In this document: positions 43,133 to 53,601 of the stretch, one piece after another
Layout: every line of letters begins with the position of its first letter
Numbering within the stretch: the first letter of the stretch is position 1
From: Rhodopseudomonas sp. BR0M22
GTDB taxonomy: Bacteria; Pseudomonadota; Alphaproteobacteria; Rhizobiales; Xanthobacteraceae
DNA: 64,000 nucleotides
Assembly (NCBI RefSeq): GCF_010907035.1
Contig: NZ_QUMK01000016.1
Span: 1-64,000 of the forward strand
Direction of reading: 5' to 3'
Position numbers and translations under genes: made by a program
Notes under the pieces: generated by a model
Told to the model about the DNA's origin: nothing
Seen by the model: only the letters and a program-made list of their open reading frames with translations
Databases searched by the model: none

Positions 43133-43230
43133 CCTCATCCTGAGGAGCGCGCGCCAGCGGGCGTCTCGAAGGATGATTGTTTGGCACATCCTTCGAGACG
43201 CGGCCCTGCGGGCCGCTCCTCAGGACGAGG
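43133..43230. repeat. Long double palindrome in the murD-mraY spacer (family B)
   Basis: Outer arms cctcatcctgaggag (from 43133) and ctcctcaggacgagg (to 43230) pair with one mismatch; inner arms gcgtctcgaaggatg (43161-43175) and catccttcgagacgc (43187-43201) pair perfectly. The whole could fold as one long hairpin in the transcript. Elements with the same core are common between genes in Bradyrhizobiaceae (recollection, not searched). Confidence 0.8.
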
Positions 43231-43258
43231 TTGTGCCGATGGAATCGTATCAACAACG

Positions 43259-44344
43259 TCACCGCAACTTCAGCGTCGACAGGCCGGCGAGCGCCAGCAT
43301 CACGGCGATGATCCAGAACCGGATCACGATCTGCGGCTCGGTCCAGCCCTTCTGTTCGAAGTGGTGGTGGATCGGCGCCATCTTGAACACGCGCTTGCCG
43401 GTGAGCTTGAACGAGGCGACCTGCACAATCACCGACACCGCTTCGAGCACGAACAGGCCGCCGATCACCGCGAGCACGATCTCGTGCTTCACCGCCACCG
43501 CGATCGAGCCGAGCATGCCGCCGAGCGCCAGCGAGCCGGTATCGCCCATGAAGATCGAGGCCGGCGGCGCGTTGAACCACAGGAATCCGAGCCCGGCGCC
43601 GAGCAGCGCGCCGCACAGCACCGACAGTTCGCCCGTGCCGGCGACGTAGTTGATCTGCAGATATTCGGCGAAAACCGCGTTGCCGGCCAGATACGAGATC
43701 AGCCCGAAGCTGGCGGCGGCGATCATCACCGGCACGATCGCGAGGCCGTCGAGGCCGTCGGTCAGGTTCACCGCATTGCCGGCGCCGACCACCACGAACG
43801 CGCCGAACGCCACGAACGCCCAGCCGAGATTGATCATCACTTCCTTGAAGAACGGGATCACCAGCGAACTCGACAACGGCGCACGGCCGAGCCACACCAG
43901 CGCGAAACAGGCCGCAGCGGCGATGGTGAATTCGATCAGCAGCCGGGTGCGGCCGGAGATGCCGGCATGGGTCTGCTTGGTGACTTTCATGTAGTCGTCG
44001 TAGAAGCCGACGAAGCCGAAGCCGAGCGTCACCGCCAGCACAATCCACACATAAGGATTGAGCGGATTGGCCCACAGCACGGTGCCGACCGTCAGCCCCG
44101 ACAGGATCATCAGGCCGCCCATCGTCGGCGTGCCCTTCTTCGAAACCAGATGCGATTGCGGGCCGTCGGTGCGGATCGGCTGGCCCTTGCCCTGGCGCAG
44201 CCGCAGATTGTCGATGATCCAAGGCCCGAACATGAACACGAACAGCGCCCCGGTCACCATCGCGCCGCCGGTGCGGAAAGTGATGTAGCGGAAGACGTTG
44301 AACGCAGGAAACGAGCCGGAGAGGTCGATCAGCCAATAAAGCAT
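43259..44344 (-). CDS. mraY: Phospho-N-acetylmuramoyl-pentapeptide transferase
   Basis: 361 residues, about ten membrane segments. Makes lipid I on undecaprenyl phosphate. Catalytic-site motifs: [17 protein letters not shown] (Asp pair), [31 protein letters not shown] and the His-rich [13 protein letters not shown]. Length is standard. It begins 10 bases after the murF stop. Confidence 0.96.
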   Translation of the reverse strand: MLYWLIDLSGSFPAFNVFRYITFRTGGAMVTGALFVFMFGPWIIDNLRLRQGKGQPIRTDGPQSHLVSKKGTPTMGGLMILSGLTVGTVLWANPLNPYVWIVLAVTLGFGFVGFYDDYMKVTKQTHAGISGRTRLLIEFTIAAAACFALVWLGRAPLSSSLVIPFFKEVMINLGWAFVAFGAFVVVGAGNAVNLTDGLDGLAIVPVMIAAASFGLISYLAGNAVFAEYLQINYVAGTGELSVLCGALLGAGLGFLWFNAPPASIFMGDTGSLALGGMLGSIAVAVKHEIVLAVIGGLFVLEAVSVIVQVASFKLTGKRVFKMAPIHHHFEQKGWTEPQIVIRFWIIAVMLALAGLSTLKLR

Positions 44345-44354
44345 TCAAGCCGCC

Positions 44355-45794
44355 TTACACCGCAGCGTCGTCGCGCGCGGCCTTGCCGGGGAAGCGCTTC
44401 TCGAGCGCGGTGACAATCGTTTTCATGCGGGATCCGAGCGAACCCTTCACCATCACGGCGTCGCCGGCTCTGAGCGCGGCGACGACCTGGGATTCGAGCC
44501 CGGCCGCGTCGCCTGCATAGCCCCCTCGTTTGCCGGAGGAAAGGGCGTCCCACAAATTGCGCATCAACGGTCCGCAGCAGAACACCAGGTCGATGCCGTG
44601 CGTGCGCACCGCCTCCACCAGCCCGCGATGCAGCTCCGGCCCGGTCGGGCCGAGTTCGAGCATGTCGCCGAGCACTGCGATCCGCCGCCCCTGCAGCCCG
44701 ATCTCGGCGCGGCCGAGCACGCCGAGCGCAGCCGCCATCGACGCCGGATTGGCGTTGTAACTTTCGTCGATCAGCATCGCTTCGTCGGCGCCGATCCAAA
44801 GCGTCCTGCGCGCGCCACGGCCTGCGGCAGGCTGAACCTGCGACATCGCCAGCGCGGCGAGCGCGAGGTCGGCACCGGCCAGCTCCGCCGCAGCCAGCAC
44901 CGCCAGGGAATTCATCGCCATGTGGCGGCCCGGCATGCCGACCTTGTAGGTGACGTCGTGGCCGACAATGCGGGCGTGCACCGCCGAGCAATCGGCATGC
45001 AGCGCGACGTCGAGCAGCCGCGCATCGGCGGACGGGTCAGCGCCGAAAGTGACGATGCGTCCGACATTGGCGCGTAGCGCGTTGGTGCTGAGCCGGTCGA
45101 ACATCGGGTTGTCGCGATTGAGCACCGCGATGCCGCCGGGCTCCAATCCCAAGAAGATCTCCGATTTGGCATCGGCAATGCCCTCGATGCCGGAAAAGAA
45201 TTCCAGATGCACCGGTTCGACCGTGGTGATGATGGCGATGTGCGGCCGTACCATCTTCACCAGAGGTTCGATCTCGCCGGCATGGTTCATGCCGATCTCG
45301 AACACCGCGTAGTCCACGCTCGCCGGACAGCGCGCCAGCGTCAGCGGCACACCCCAATGATTGTTGAACGACGCCACCGAGGCGTGGGTGAGGCCTTGCG
45401 CTCCGAGCACAGCGCGCAAGGCCTCCTTGGTGGAAGTCTTGCCGACCGAGCCGGTGACCGCGATGACTTTGGCGGTCAGGCGCGAGCGCGCCGCGATGCC
45501 GAGCCGGCGCAGACCCTCGAGCACGTCGTCGACGACCAAGAGCGGCGCGTCGGCGGCGAACTTGTCGCGCTGCGCCTTCTCGACCACCGCCAGCGCGGCC
45601 CCGGCATTGAGCGCCGCAGCGACGAAATCATGGCCATCGTGGACATCGCCTTTGATCGCGAAGTACGCATCCCCCGGCGCCAGCGTGCGGCTGTCGATCG
45701 AGATGCCGAACACATCGCGCGGCAGCGTTCCGCTACGCGTGGCGACCATCGCCTCCGCCATCGCGTCGGAGGTCCATAACGGGTCTGTGCTCAT
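44355..45794 (-). CDS. murF: UDP-MurNAc-tripeptide--D-alanyl-D-alanine ligase
   Basis: 479 residues. ATP loop AVTGSVGKTSTKEALRAVLG, FNNHWGVPLTLARCP, EIGMNHAGEIEPL (the MurF-specific motif) and IDESYNANPASMAAAL. It adds the D-Ala-D-Ala dipeptide made by Ddl. Its start overlaps the murE stop by 4 bases. Confidence 0.95.
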   Translation of the reverse strand: MSTDPLWTSDAMAEAMVATRSGTLPRDVFGISIDSRTLAPGDAYFAIKGDVHDGHDFVAAALNAGAALAVVEKAQRDKFAADAPLLVVDDVLEGLRRLGIAARSRLTAKVIAVTGSVGKTSTKEALRAVLGAQGLTHASVASFNNHWGVPLTLARCPASVDYAVFEIGMNHAGEIEPLVKMVRPHIAIITTVEPVHLEFFSGIEGIADAKSEIFLGLEPGGIAVLNRDNPMFDRLSTNALRANVGRIVTFGADPSADARLLDVALHADCSAVHARIVGHDVTYKVGMPGRHMAMNSLAVLAAAELAGADLALAALAMSQVQPAAGRGARRTLWIGADEAMLIDESYNANPASMAAALGVLGRAEIGLQGRRIAVLGDMLELGPTGPELHRGLVEAVRTHGIDLVFCCGPLMRNLWDALSSGKRGGYAGDAAGLESQVVAALRAGDAVMVKGSLGSRMKTIVTALEKRFPGKAARDDAAV

Positions 45795-47248
45795 GCGGCG
45801 CTCGCTGACAACGCCGCGTGCGCGGCTTCGTGATCACTGAAATGCAGCACCGTGTCGCCCACGATCTGCCCAACCTCGTGTCCCTTGCCGGCAATCACCA
45901 GCGCGTCGCCGGGCTGCAATTCGCCGATCGCGGTGCGGATCGCCTCGGCGCGGTCGCCGATCTCGCGCGCCCCGGGCGCGGCAGCGAGGATCGCGGCGCG
46001 GATCGCGGCGGGATCTTCGCTGCGCGGATTGTCGTCGGTGACGATCACCGCATCGGCGTTCTCGGCGGCGATTGCGCCCATCAGCGGCCGCTTGCCGGTG
46101 TCGCGGTCACCGCCGGCGCCGAACACCACCACCAGCTGGCGCTTGGCATAAGGCCGCAGCGCCTGCAGCGTCTTGGCGAGCGCATCCGGCTTATGTGCGT
46201 AGTCGACGAACACCGGCGCGCCATTGCGGGCTCCGACCAAGTCGAGCCGGCCGGGCGCGCCTTCGAGATGTTCGAGCGCAGCAAAGCTCGCCGCCGCATC
46301 GCCGCCGGTGCCGATCACGAGGCCGGCCGACACCAGAGCGTTCTCGATCTGGAATTCGCCGACCAGCGGCAGCTTGATGCTGTAGCGCCGCCCCGCATGC
46401 TCGATCGTGAGCCGCTGCGCGAAGCCATCGACCACGGCGTCGATCAACTTGATCCCCGCGTCCGGATCACCGTTGCGGCCGATGGTGATCAGCCGCAGCC
46501 CGCGCTGACGCGCCGCTTCGATGACTTGCGCCGAACAGTCGTGATCGGCGGAGATCACCGCCGAGCCGCCGTCCTGCACCAGATTGCGGAACAGCCGCAG
46601 TTTGGCATTCAGATAGTGCGCGACGTCGGGGTGATAATCCATATGGTCGCGCGACAGATTGGTGAAGCCGCCGGCGGCGACGCGAACGCCGTCGAGGCGG
46701 AACTGATCGAGCCCGTGCGACGAGGCTTCCAGCGCCAGATGGGTGATGCCCTCGCCCGCGATCTCGTCGAGCGAGCGATGCAGCGCGATCGGGTCCGGCG
46801 TCGTCAGCGAGCCGTAGACGCTGCGCGTCGGCGTGACGAGACCGATCGTGCCGATGCTGGCGGAGGCATGGCCGAGCCGCTGCCAGATCTGCCGGGTGAA
46901 GGCCGCGACCGAGGTCTTGCCGCTGGTGCCGGTGACCGCGGCGATCACCTCGGGCTGGCGCGGGTAGAACCGCGCCGCGGCCAGCGCCAGCGCCAGGCGC
47001 GGATTGGCAAGCCGCACGAACGGCACCGCGAGGTCATCCTCGGGCCGATGGTCGCCTGCGATCGCCACCGCACCGGCCGCAACCGCCGCCGCGACAAAGC
47101 GTGCGCCGTCGGTCCTGGCGCCGGCGAGCGCGAAGAACAGGTCGCCCGGTTTCACCGCGCGGCTGTCGACGGCGATCCCGCCGATGGCGACGTCGGCCGC
47201 AGACGCGGCAATCTCGGCCTCGTCGCTGAAGAGATCGCGGAGCTTCAT
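45791..47248 (-). CDS. murE: UDP-MurNAc-L-Ala-D-Glu--meso-diaminopimelate ligase
   Basis: 485 residues. ATP loop AVTGTSGKTSVAAFTRQIW, LEASSHGLDQFRLDGVRVA, FTNLSRDHMDYH, VFVDYAHKPDALAKTLQALR and the DNPRSEDP motif whose Arg selects meso-diaminopimelate rather than lysine. This fits a Gram-negative cell wall. Length is normal. The overlap with murF shows coupling. Confidence 0.95.
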   Translation of the reverse strand: MKLRDLFSDEAEIAASAADVAIGGIAVDSRAVKPGDLFFALAGARTDGARFVAAAVAAGAVAIAGDHRPEDDLAVPFVRLANPRLALALAAARFYPRQPEVIAAVTGTSGKTSVAAFTRQIWQRLGHASASIGTIGLVTPTRSVYGSLTTPDPIALHRSLDEIAGEGITHLALEASSHGLDQFRLDGVRVAAGGFTNLSRDHMDYHPDVAHYLNAKLRLFRNLVQDGGSAVISADHDCSAQVIEAARQRGLRLITIGRNGDPDAGIKLIDAVVDGFAQRLTIEHAGRRYSIKLPLVGEFQIENALVSAGLVIGTGGDAAASFAALEHLEGAPGRLDLVGARNGAPVFVDYAHKPDALAKTLQALRPYAKRQLVVVFGAGGDRDTGKRPLMGAIAAENADAVIVTDDNPRSEDPAAIRAAILAAAPGAREIGDRAEAIRTAIGELQPGDALVIAGKGHEVGQIVGDTVLHFSDHEAAHAALSASAA

Positions 47249-47359
47249 GGTCCTCGGGCGTCCGATTCGAGACAGATGTTCTCACGCCTGAGAGGCTTTT
47301 AGCGCAAGCGGGGCGCAGCGCAACTCGGCGGCCACGCGCCCCGCCCGGCCGAACCGGCG

Positions 47360-49114
47360 TTACTGACCGCCCCGCGATGCCGCAAGAATGAGGCGGTCCG
47401 GCGGCGGCAAATCGAACCGCGGCTCGATCCCGAGCAGCGGCGCGATTCGCTCGATCACCTTGCCGCCGGTCGGCACTGCGTTCCAGCCGGAGGTGATGAA
47501 ACCGTGAGTCTCCGGCAGCGCCTTCGGCTCGTCCAGCATCACCAGCACCTGGTATTTCGGCTTGTCGGCCGGCAGGATGGCGGTGAACGAGTTCAGCACC
47601 TGCTTCTTGGCGTAGCGGCCGTTGATGACCTTCTCGGAGGTGCCGGTCTTGCCGCCAAGATAGTATCCCTTGGCGATCTGCTCGGCCTGACGCGCGGTAC
47701 CGACCTCGGCGTTGAGCCGCATCAGGTAGCGGATCTTGTCGCTGGTGTCCGGCTTGATCACCCGCTTGGCCACCTTCATCGCCTCCTCGTGGGTGCGCTT
47801 CAGGAAGGTCGGCGGAATCAGATAGCCGCCGTTGACCATCGCGTTGATGCCCATCACCGCCTGCAACGGCGCCACCGCGATGCCGTGACCGAACGAGATG
47901 GTGATGGTGTTGAGTTCGCCCCAGCGCTTCGGCACCAGCGGCGAGGCGCTTTCCGGCAGCTCGGTGCGCAGCCGGTCGAGCTGGCCGATCTTCTTCAGGA
48001 ACGCCTTGTGCGCCTCGACGCCCTGAGCCAGCGCGATCCGCGCCGCGCCGACGTTGGACGAATAGGTGAAGACTTCCGGCAGCGAGATGAAGCGTCCCAT
48101 CCGGTGATCGTCGTGGATCTTGAACTTGCCGTATTGCAGCGGACCGCGCGCATCGTACATCGAGCTCAGCGTCGCCTTGCCGCTGTCCAGCGCCATCGCC
48201 AGCGTCAGCGTCTTGAAGGTCGAGCCCATCTCGTAGACGCCGGTGGTGAGCCGGTTGATGCGGTCGGGGTCGTTAGCCTCTTTCGGATTGTTCGGATCGA
48301 AGTCCGGCAGCGACACCATGGCGACGATCTCGCCGGTGTTGACGTCGGAGACCAGGCCGGACGCCGCCTTGGCGCTGAACTTCTCCTTGGCCTTCATCAG
48401 TTCGTCGCGCAGCGCATGCTCGACGCGGACGTCGAGCGCCAGCTCGATCGGCCGCTGCATCCGGTCGGATGCGAAGCCGGCGCGGTGCAGATCGGCGAGG
48501 CCATTGGTGTCGAGCCACTTCTCGATGCCGGCGATGCCCTGGTTGTCGATGTTGACCAGACCGATCAGGTGCGAAACCTCGGCAGCGTTCGGATAGACGC
48601 GCTTGTTCTCGCGCAGGAAGCCGATGCCGGGAATGCCCAGCTTCTTGATCTCGGCCTGCTGGCGCGGCGTGATTTCGCGCTTCAGCCAGACGAAGCCCTT
48701 CTTCGACGCCAGCCGCTCGCGGACCTCCTGAGTTTCGAGGTCGGGCAGCGTCGCGGTGAGCAGCTCCACCGCTTCGTCCTGGTCGATGATCCGGCGCGGC
48801 TCGCCGAACAGCGACGGCGTTTTCACGTCGGTGGCGAGGATCTGTCCGTTGCGATCGACGATGTCGGGCCGCGCGGTGGCGACCGCATCCTGAGACCCGC
48901 CGCGCCGCGAACCGTGGCCGTCCCCGACCACCGCGATCATCACCAGCTTGAACGCTATCACGCCGTACACCACCGCGAACGCGATCATCGCCAGCCCGAC
49001 ACGCGCCCGCGCCTTGGCGTCGCGATCGACCTCGCTGCCGTAAATCAGGCTGCGGATCAGGCGCTGACGCCATTTGATGTGGTGGCCGACGAGCGGCATC
49101 GTGGAATCTGTCAC
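47360..49114 (-). CDS. ftsI: Septal peptidoglycan transpeptidase FtsI (PBP3)
   Basis: 584 residues if started at GTG 49114, which overlaps the ftsL stop by 4 bases and has GGAG upstream; an ATG at 49099 is the alternative. One N-terminal membrane segment ([20 protein letters not shown]), a pedestal domain, then the transpeptidase: GSTFK active Ser near residue 299, SSN near 350 and KTGTSEK near 487. It works with FtsW at the septum. Mature length is typical of class B PBPs. Confidence 0.94.
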   Translation of the reverse strand: MTDSTMPLVGHHIKWRQRLIRSLIYGSEVDRDAKARARVGLAMIAFAVVYGVIAFKLVMIAVVGDGHGSRRGGSQDAVATARPDIVDRNGQILATDVKTPSLFGEPRRIIDQDEAVELLTATLPDLETQEVRERLASKKGFVWLKREITPRQQAEIKKLGIPGIGFLRENKRVYPNAAEVSHLIGLVNIDNQGIAGIEKWLDTNGLADLHRAGFASDRMQRPIELALDVRVEHALRDELMKAKEKFSAKAASGLVSDVNTGEIVAMVSLPDFDPNNPKEANDPDRINRLTTGVYEMGSTFKTLTLAMALDSGKATLSSMYDARGPLQYGKFKIHDDHRMGRFISLPEVFTYSSNVGAARIALAQGVEAHKAFLKKIGQLDRLRTELPESASPLVPKRWGELNTITISFGHGIAVAPLQAVMGINAMVNGGYLIPPTFLKRTHEEAMKVAKRVIKPDTSDKIRYLMRLNAEVGTARQAEQIAKGYYLGGKTGTSEKVINGRYAKKQVLNSFTAILPADKPKYQVLVMLDEPKALPETHGFITSGWNAVPTGGKVIERIAPLLGIEPRFDLPPPDRLILAASRGGQ

Positions 49115-49494
49115 TGGGCGGGCTCCGGAGCCGGCAGAGAGCCGGTGACCATGTCGGGATCGATCTTTTCGATCATCGAGGCGATCGGATCGGGAGCGTT
49201 GGGATCGACGACGGCCGGCGGACGCTCGGGAAGGCTCTTCAACGCATCGAACTGACGCGCGGTCACCGGCTTCAGTTTGAGGTGGCGGGCAGCAAGGCCC
49301 TGCAGCCGGCCGGGCGAATCCAGCTTGGCCCATTCGGCGCGCAGCCGGGCAATCGCCTCGCGCTCCTTGCGCAGCTCGGCATGGAGCTGCAGCACCTTCT
49401 CGGTCCGCACGGTGGATTCCAGCTTGATACGGTACACATAGGCCGCAGCAAACACCAGCATGCCGATGACCAGCACATGCACGAGGCGCATCAT
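49111..49494 (-). CDS. ftsL: Division protein FtsL-like
   Basis: 127 residues from ATG 49494, whose ATGA overlaps the rsmH stop; a longer start at 49530 is possible but less likely. One membrane segment ([19 protein letters not shown]), then a Leu/Glu/Lys/Arg-rich coiled coil ([20 protein letters not shown]) and a Pro-rich C-terminus. Sequence conservation of FtsL is weak, so the call rests on topology, size and the invariant position between rsmH and ftsI. Confidence 0.85.
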   Translation of the reverse strand: MMRLVHVLVIGMLVFAAAYVYRIKLESTVRTEKVLQLHAELRKEREAIARLRAEWAKLDSPGRLQGLAARHLKLKPVTARQFDALKSLPERPPAVVDPNAPDPIASMIEKIDPDMVTGSLPAPEPAQ

Positions 49495-50489
49495 CGGCCG
49501 GCCCTCATCACGCTGGCGAGCGTCGGCCATCCCGGCAGATCGCCGGTGGGGTGTGCCGGCGCTGCGGTGCGTTCGGCGCCGCGCAGCTTGGCCGAGCGCG
49601 CCCGCGGATTGGCCGCGACTTCGGCATCGCCGGCGACGATCGGCCGCTTGCCGAGCAGCGTAAAGCTCGGCGCCGCCTGCGCCAGCTCCGGCAGATGGCG
49701 CGAGCCGCCGCCGGTCTTGCTGCGCGCAGTGAGGAAGGTTTTGACGATGCGGTCTTCCAGCGAATGGAACGACACCACCGCCAGCCGGCCGCCCGGCTTC
49801 AGCGCGCGCTCGGCGGCGTCGAGCGCCTGATGTAGTTCGTCGAGCTCTTCGTTGACGAAGATCCGCAGGCCCTGAAACGTGCGGGTCGCCGGATGGATTT
49901 CACCGGGCTTGGCGCGCACCACTTTGGCGACGATGTCGGCGAGCGCCTTGGTGGTGGTGATCGGCGCCTCGCTACGCGCCGCCACGATGGCGCGGGCGAT
50001 GTGGCGTGAATAGCGCTCTTCGCCGAAGATGTAGATGATGTTGGCGAGATCGGGTTCGGATGCGCGGGCGACGACATCGGCCGCGCTCGGCCCGTCCCGC
50101 CCCATCCGCATGTCGAGCGGCCCGTCGAACCGGAACGAGAAGCCGCGCTCGGCCTGGTCGAGCTGCATCGACGACACGCCGATGTCCATGACCACGCCAT
50201 CGACGGTATCGGCGCCCTGCGCGGCGCAGATCTCGGCGAGATTGGAGAACCGGTCGTGCACCAGCGTCAGCCGGCCGCCGGCTTCAGCCACCAGATCGGC
50301 ACCGCCGGCGATCGCAGTCGGATCGCGGTCGATCGCGATCACGCGGCTGCCGGGGGTCTGCAGGATCAGCCGCGTATAGCCGCCGGCCCCGAACGTGCCG
50401 TCGACATAGACGCCGCCGTCGCGCGGCGCGAGCAGTCCGACCGCTTCGGGCCCGAGCACCGGAATATGGCGTGCGCCGGAATGGCTCAT
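49491..50489 (-). CDS. rsmH: 16S rRNA (cytosine-1402 N4) methyltransferase
   Basis: 332 residues from ATG 50489 ([20 protein letters not shown]). SAM-binding [39 protein letters not shown] and [14 protein letters not shown], then [14 protein letters not shown] and [15 protein letters not shown]: the full MraW/RsmH signature set. It is the first gene of the division cluster. The usual neighbour mraZ is not found upstream. Confidence 0.95.
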   Translation of the reverse strand: MSHSGARHIPVLGPEAVGLLAPRDGGVYVDGTFGAGGYTRLILQTPGSRVIAIDRDPTAIAGGADLVAEAGGRLTLVHDRFSNLAEICAAQGADTVDGVVMDIGVSSMQLDQAERGFSFRFDGPLDMRMGRDGPSAADVVARASEPDLANIIYIFGEERYSRHIARAIVAARSEAPITTTKALADIVAKVVRAKPGEIHPATRTFQGLRIFVNEELDELHQALDAAERALKPGGRLAVVSFHSLEDRIVKTFLTARSKTGGGSRHLPELAQAAPSFTLLGKRPIVAGDAEVAANPRARSAKLRGAERTAAPAHPTGDLPGWPTLASVMRAGR

Positions 50490-51073
50490 GCGATGGCCCC
50501 GGCCGCGCTGAGGCCACGTCCGGTCCGCATCGCGCGAAAACCGGCCGAGCTGATCGTCGGCTTGCTGCAGGGCAATCGGCCCATCGTGCCTCGCCTCGTC
50601 CCAATCCACCGACAGAGCGCCGTGCCAGCCGGCCGAAGCGACCGACGAACTTGGCTCTCCGCAAGAAATCTGATGGATTTCCATCGGCTTATGGGGCGTC
50701 ACAGGAGATATTGCCGGCAATTTGACACCGGCTGTTCACCGCTCAGTAACGGCGCTTACGCTTAAGAAACCGTTGACGGATGCCCGCTCATTCCGCGTCC
50801 GAAGAGACGGCGCTCGCTCCCTGCCCCTCGCTGCGCGGCAGGATGGGCGAAACCCGGCCTCGTCCACAGAAAATGGCAAAATCGTGAATACAGCGCGTTG
50901 CGGGGAAGCACAGGGACTCAGATAGTAAATCGAAAGTTGCAGCCGGCGCCGCTCCGCCTCCCGCCGCGGTCCTGCCAGTATTGAGTCGTCCGATGTTGTC
51001 AGGTTCGTTAGCGTCCGTTGGTCAGGAGTCGAAACGTCGACGCGCCCTCTTTTTGCCCAAGGGCATCGCGTCC
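50490..51073. other. Upstream region of the division cluster
   Basis: 584 bases between divergent rsmH and the amidase gene. It should contain the main promoter of the dcw cluster. No mraZ and no other recognisable gene is present; short open frames (for example plus strand 50722-50925) lack coding character. The segment 50690-50770 is less GC-rich and the likeliest promoter area. Confidence 0.5.
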
Positions 51074-51859
51074 ATGCAGACCTTCACGCCCGACTCGTCG
51101 ATGGTGTCCGACGTGCTGCCGTCGCCGAATTTCGGCGAGCGCAACAAGGCGCGCCGACCCGACATGATCGTGCTGCACTACACCGGCATGCCCGACGTCG
51201 AAGGCGCGCTGACCCGGCTGTGCAAGGCCGGCACCGAAGTCTCGGCGCACTACGTGGTGCTCGAAGACGGCCGCATCCTGCAATGCGTGCCGGAATCCAA
51301 GCGCGCCTGGCACGCCGGCGTCGCCTGTTGGGCCGGCGAGGAAGACATCAACTCCTGCTCGATCGGTATCGAGATCATCAACAGCGGCCACGACTGGGGC
51401 TATCCGGACTACCCGCTGCGCCAGATCGCGGCGGTGATCGCGCTGTGCCGCGGTATCATCCTGCGCCGCGACGTGCCCCCGCATCGCGTGGTCGGCCATT
51501 CCGACGTCGCACCGGCGCGCAAGAAGGATCCGGGTGAGAAATTCCCGTGGCGCTCGCTCGCCGCCTCCGGCGTCGGCCTGTGGGTCGAGCCGGCGCGGAT
51601 CGTGCCGGGGCCGGCACTGCAGCAAGGCGCCGAGGGCGAGGAAGTGCGGCTGATGCAGCAGGCGCTCACCGATTACGGCTACCGCGTCCCGGTGAGCGGC
51701 AGCTACGACCGCGCCACGACCGACGTCGTTACCGCCTTCCAGCGTCACTTCCGACCGGAGAAGGTCGACGGCATCGCCGATGCATCGACACTGGCAACGC
51801 TGCACACGCTGCTCGACCGGCTCCCGGTCGCGGCCCGCGCGGTCGCTGCGCTGGGCTGA
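51074..51859 (+). CDS. N-acetylmuramoyl-L-alanine amidase, AmiD-type
   Basis: 261 residues from ATG 51074. Amidase_2 domain: MIVLHYTGM (zinc His near 35), SAHYVVLEDGRI, AWHAGVACW, SIGIEIINSGHDWGYPDYPL and HRVVGHSDVAPARKKDPGEK with the second His and Asp ligands. A C-terminal peptidoglycan-binding domain follows (about 190-250, VRLMQQALTDYGYRVPVSGS). No clear signal peptide. It cleaves amide bonds in muropeptides, probably in recycling. Its 3' end overlaps the convergent sigma-factor gene by 115 bases. Confidence 0.88.
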   Translation: MQTFTPDSSMVSDVLPSPNFGERNKARRPDMIVLHYTGMPDVEGALTRLCKAGTEVSAHYVVLEDGRILQCVPESKRAWHAGVACWAGEEDINSCSIGIEIINSGHDWGYPDYPLRQIAAVIALCRGIILRRDVPPHRVVGHSDVAPARKKDPGEKFPWRSLAASGVGLWVEPARIVPGPALQQGAEGEEVRLMQQALTDYGYRVPVSGSYDRATTDVVTAFQRHFRPEKVDGIADASTLATLHTLLDRLPVAARAVAALG

Positions 51860-53121
51860 CCGCTCTCCTCCGCCCCCGCCAACACATCGAGTTCGGCGAG
51901 CCTTCGGGCGAAGAACCGCCGCAGCGGCTCGAGCTGGGTCGCGGCTGAGGCGACGCGATACGCAATCCGCGCCTCGTCGCGGCGTCCGAGCCGGCGCAGC
52001 AGATCGGCGCGTACCGCCGGGAGCAGATCGAAGCTGCGCAGCCCGCCGCGGGCGCCGAGCGCGTCGATCAGGTCCAGCGCCCGCGCCGGGCCGTCGACCA
52101 TCGCGATCGCCGCGGCGTGATTGAGTTCGATCACCGGCGACGGGCTGATCCGCAGCAGCACCTCGTACAGCCCGGCGATCTGCTTCCAGTCGGTGTCGTG
52201 ATGGCTGGCGGCGCGGGCATGCAGCGCGGCGATTGCGGCCTGCACCGCATAGGGCTCCGGCCGGCCCGGCTCGCCCAGCACGGCCTCGACCAAAAGCAGT
52301 CCCTCGGCGATCTCGGCGCGATCCCACAGCGAGCGGTCCTGCTCCTCCAGCAGCACGATGTCGCCGCCGGCGGTGGCGCGCCCGGCGCGACGGGCGTGAT
52401 GCAGCAGCATCAGCGCCAGCAGCCCGCGAATTTCGCGACGGCCCGGCATCAGCGCGTCGAGCAGCCGCGCCAGCCGGATCGCCTCGCCGGCGAGATCGTG
52501 CCGCATCAACTGCTCGCCGCAGGTCGCCAGATAGCCCTCGGTGAACATCGAATAGACCACCGCGAGCACGCCGCTCAGCCGCGGCGCGAGCTGGTCGCGC
52601 GCCGGCACCTCGTAGGGAATGCCGGCCAGCCGGATCTTCTGCTTGGCGCGCACCAGCCGCTGCGCCATCGCCTCCTCGCCGACCAGAAAGGCGCGCGCCA
52701 CCTCCGCGGTCGACAGCCCGCATACCGTGCGCAGCGTCAGCGCCACCTGCACCTCCGGCGCGAACGAGGGATGGCAGCAGGTGAAGATCAGCCGCAGCAT
52801 GTCGTCGTCGAGCGCCGAGGCGTCTGCGGTGTCGCCGTCGCGTTCGGCGTCGAGCAGCAGATGCTGCGTCAACAAATCCTGCTTGCCGCGGAATGCGACG
52901 CTGCGGCGGATGCGGTCGATCGCCTTGTGGCGACCGACCGACACCAGCCAGGCGCGCGGATTGCCGAGTGGCGGCTCGTGCCGCCAGCGCTGCAGCGCCT
53001 CTGCGAAGGCGTCCTGCAGCGCATCCTCGGCGAGATCGAAATCGCCGACCAGACGGATCAGCGTCGCCAGCGCGCGCCCCGCCTCGGTGCGGAACAGGAT
53101 GTCGATCTCGGCCGGGGTCAT
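51745..53121 (-). CDS. ECF42-type RNA polymerase sigma factor
   Basis: 458 residues. Sigma region 2 at the N-terminus (VGDFDLAEDALQDAFAEALQ, then GNPRAWLVSVGRHKAIDRIR) and region 4 (LTLRTVCGLSTAEVARAFLV, AMAQRLVRAKQKIR), then the long C-terminal TPR-like domain of ECF42 (LAVVYSMFTEGYLA; ISPSPVIELNHAAAIAM). Members are typically paired with a YCII/DGPF protein gene, as here. Odd: family homology ends near RRLAELDVLAG, and the last 40 residues or so are Ser/Ala-rich and encoded antisense to the amidase gene, suggesting loss of the original stop. Confidence 0.88.
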   Translation of the reverse strand: MTPAEIDILFRTEAGRALATLIRLVGDFDLAEDALQDAFAEALQRWRHEPPLGNPRAWLVSVGRHKAIDRIRRSVAFRGKQDLLTQHLLLDAERDGDTADASALDDDMLRLIFTCCHPSFAPEVQVALTLRTVCGLSTAEVARAFLVGEEAMAQRLVRAKQKIRLAGIPYEVPARDQLAPRLSGVLAVVYSMFTEGYLATCGEQLMRHDLAGEAIRLARLLDALMPGRREIRGLLALMLLHHARRAGRATAGGDIVLLEEQDRSLWDRAEIAEGLLLVEAVLGEPGRPEPYAVQAAIAALHARAASHHDTDWKQIAGLYEVLLRISPSPVIELNHAAAIAMVDGPARALDLIDALGARGGLRSFDLLPAVRADLLRRLGRRDEARIAYRVASAATQLEPLRRFFARRLAELDVLAGAEESGQPSAATARAATGSRSSSVCSVASVDASAMPSTFSGRK

Positions 53122-53128
53122 CGTGGCG

Positions 53129-53485
53129 TCAACGGTGATCCAGCATCCAGATCGGCCGGACCTCGACCGAACCGTGGCGCGCCGACGGGATCCGCGCGGC
53201 GATCTCGAGCGCCGCGTCGAGATCCTTGGCCTCGATCAGATAATAGCCACCGAGCTGCTCGCGGGTCTCCGCGAACGGCCCGTCGGTGACCAGGGTCTTG
53301 CCGTCGCGCACCCGCACCGTGGTCGCGGTCGCCACCGGCCGCAGCCGGTCCCCGGCCTTGAACGCGCCGCTCTCGACGATGCCGCGGGTGAAGACCTCGT
53401 ATTCCTTCATCATCTCGCCGTTGATCCGGGTCTCGAGCTTCTCCGCCTCCGCCTCGTTCTCGTAGATCATCAACAGGTACTGCAT
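53129..53485 (-). CDS. YCII/DGPF-domain protein, ECF42 partner
   Basis: 118 residues from ATG 53485 (MQYLLMIYENEAEAEKLETR). The VTDGPFAETREQLGGYYLIE segment contains the DGPF motif, followed by AKDLDAALEIAARIPSA. YCII-like proteins have a ferredoxin-like fold; those next to ECF42 sigma factors are proposed to be part of the same regulatory unit. It ends 7 bases before the sigma gene begins, so the two are one operon. Confidence 0.9.
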   Translation of the reverse strand: MQYLLMIYENEAEAEKLETRINGEMMKEYEVFTRGIVESGAFKAGDRLRPVATATTVRVRDGKTLVTDGPFAETREQLGGYYLIEAKDLDAALEIAARIPSARHGSVEVRPIWMLDHR

Positions 53486-53601
53486 ATCCGTCGTCTCCTG
53501 GTTGCCGGCGTCATCCGCCGGCATCTGGTCGAACGAGCCGCGCCCGGAACGACAGCGCCACGTTAAAATATTTCCGACCCGGCGCACGAGACGTTTCGCG
53601 C

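Noticed and set aside
50722-50925. A 67-codon plus-strand frame upstream of the amidase gene.
   Set aside because: No ribosome site, no recognisable pattern, and it lies in the presumed promoter region of the division cluster.
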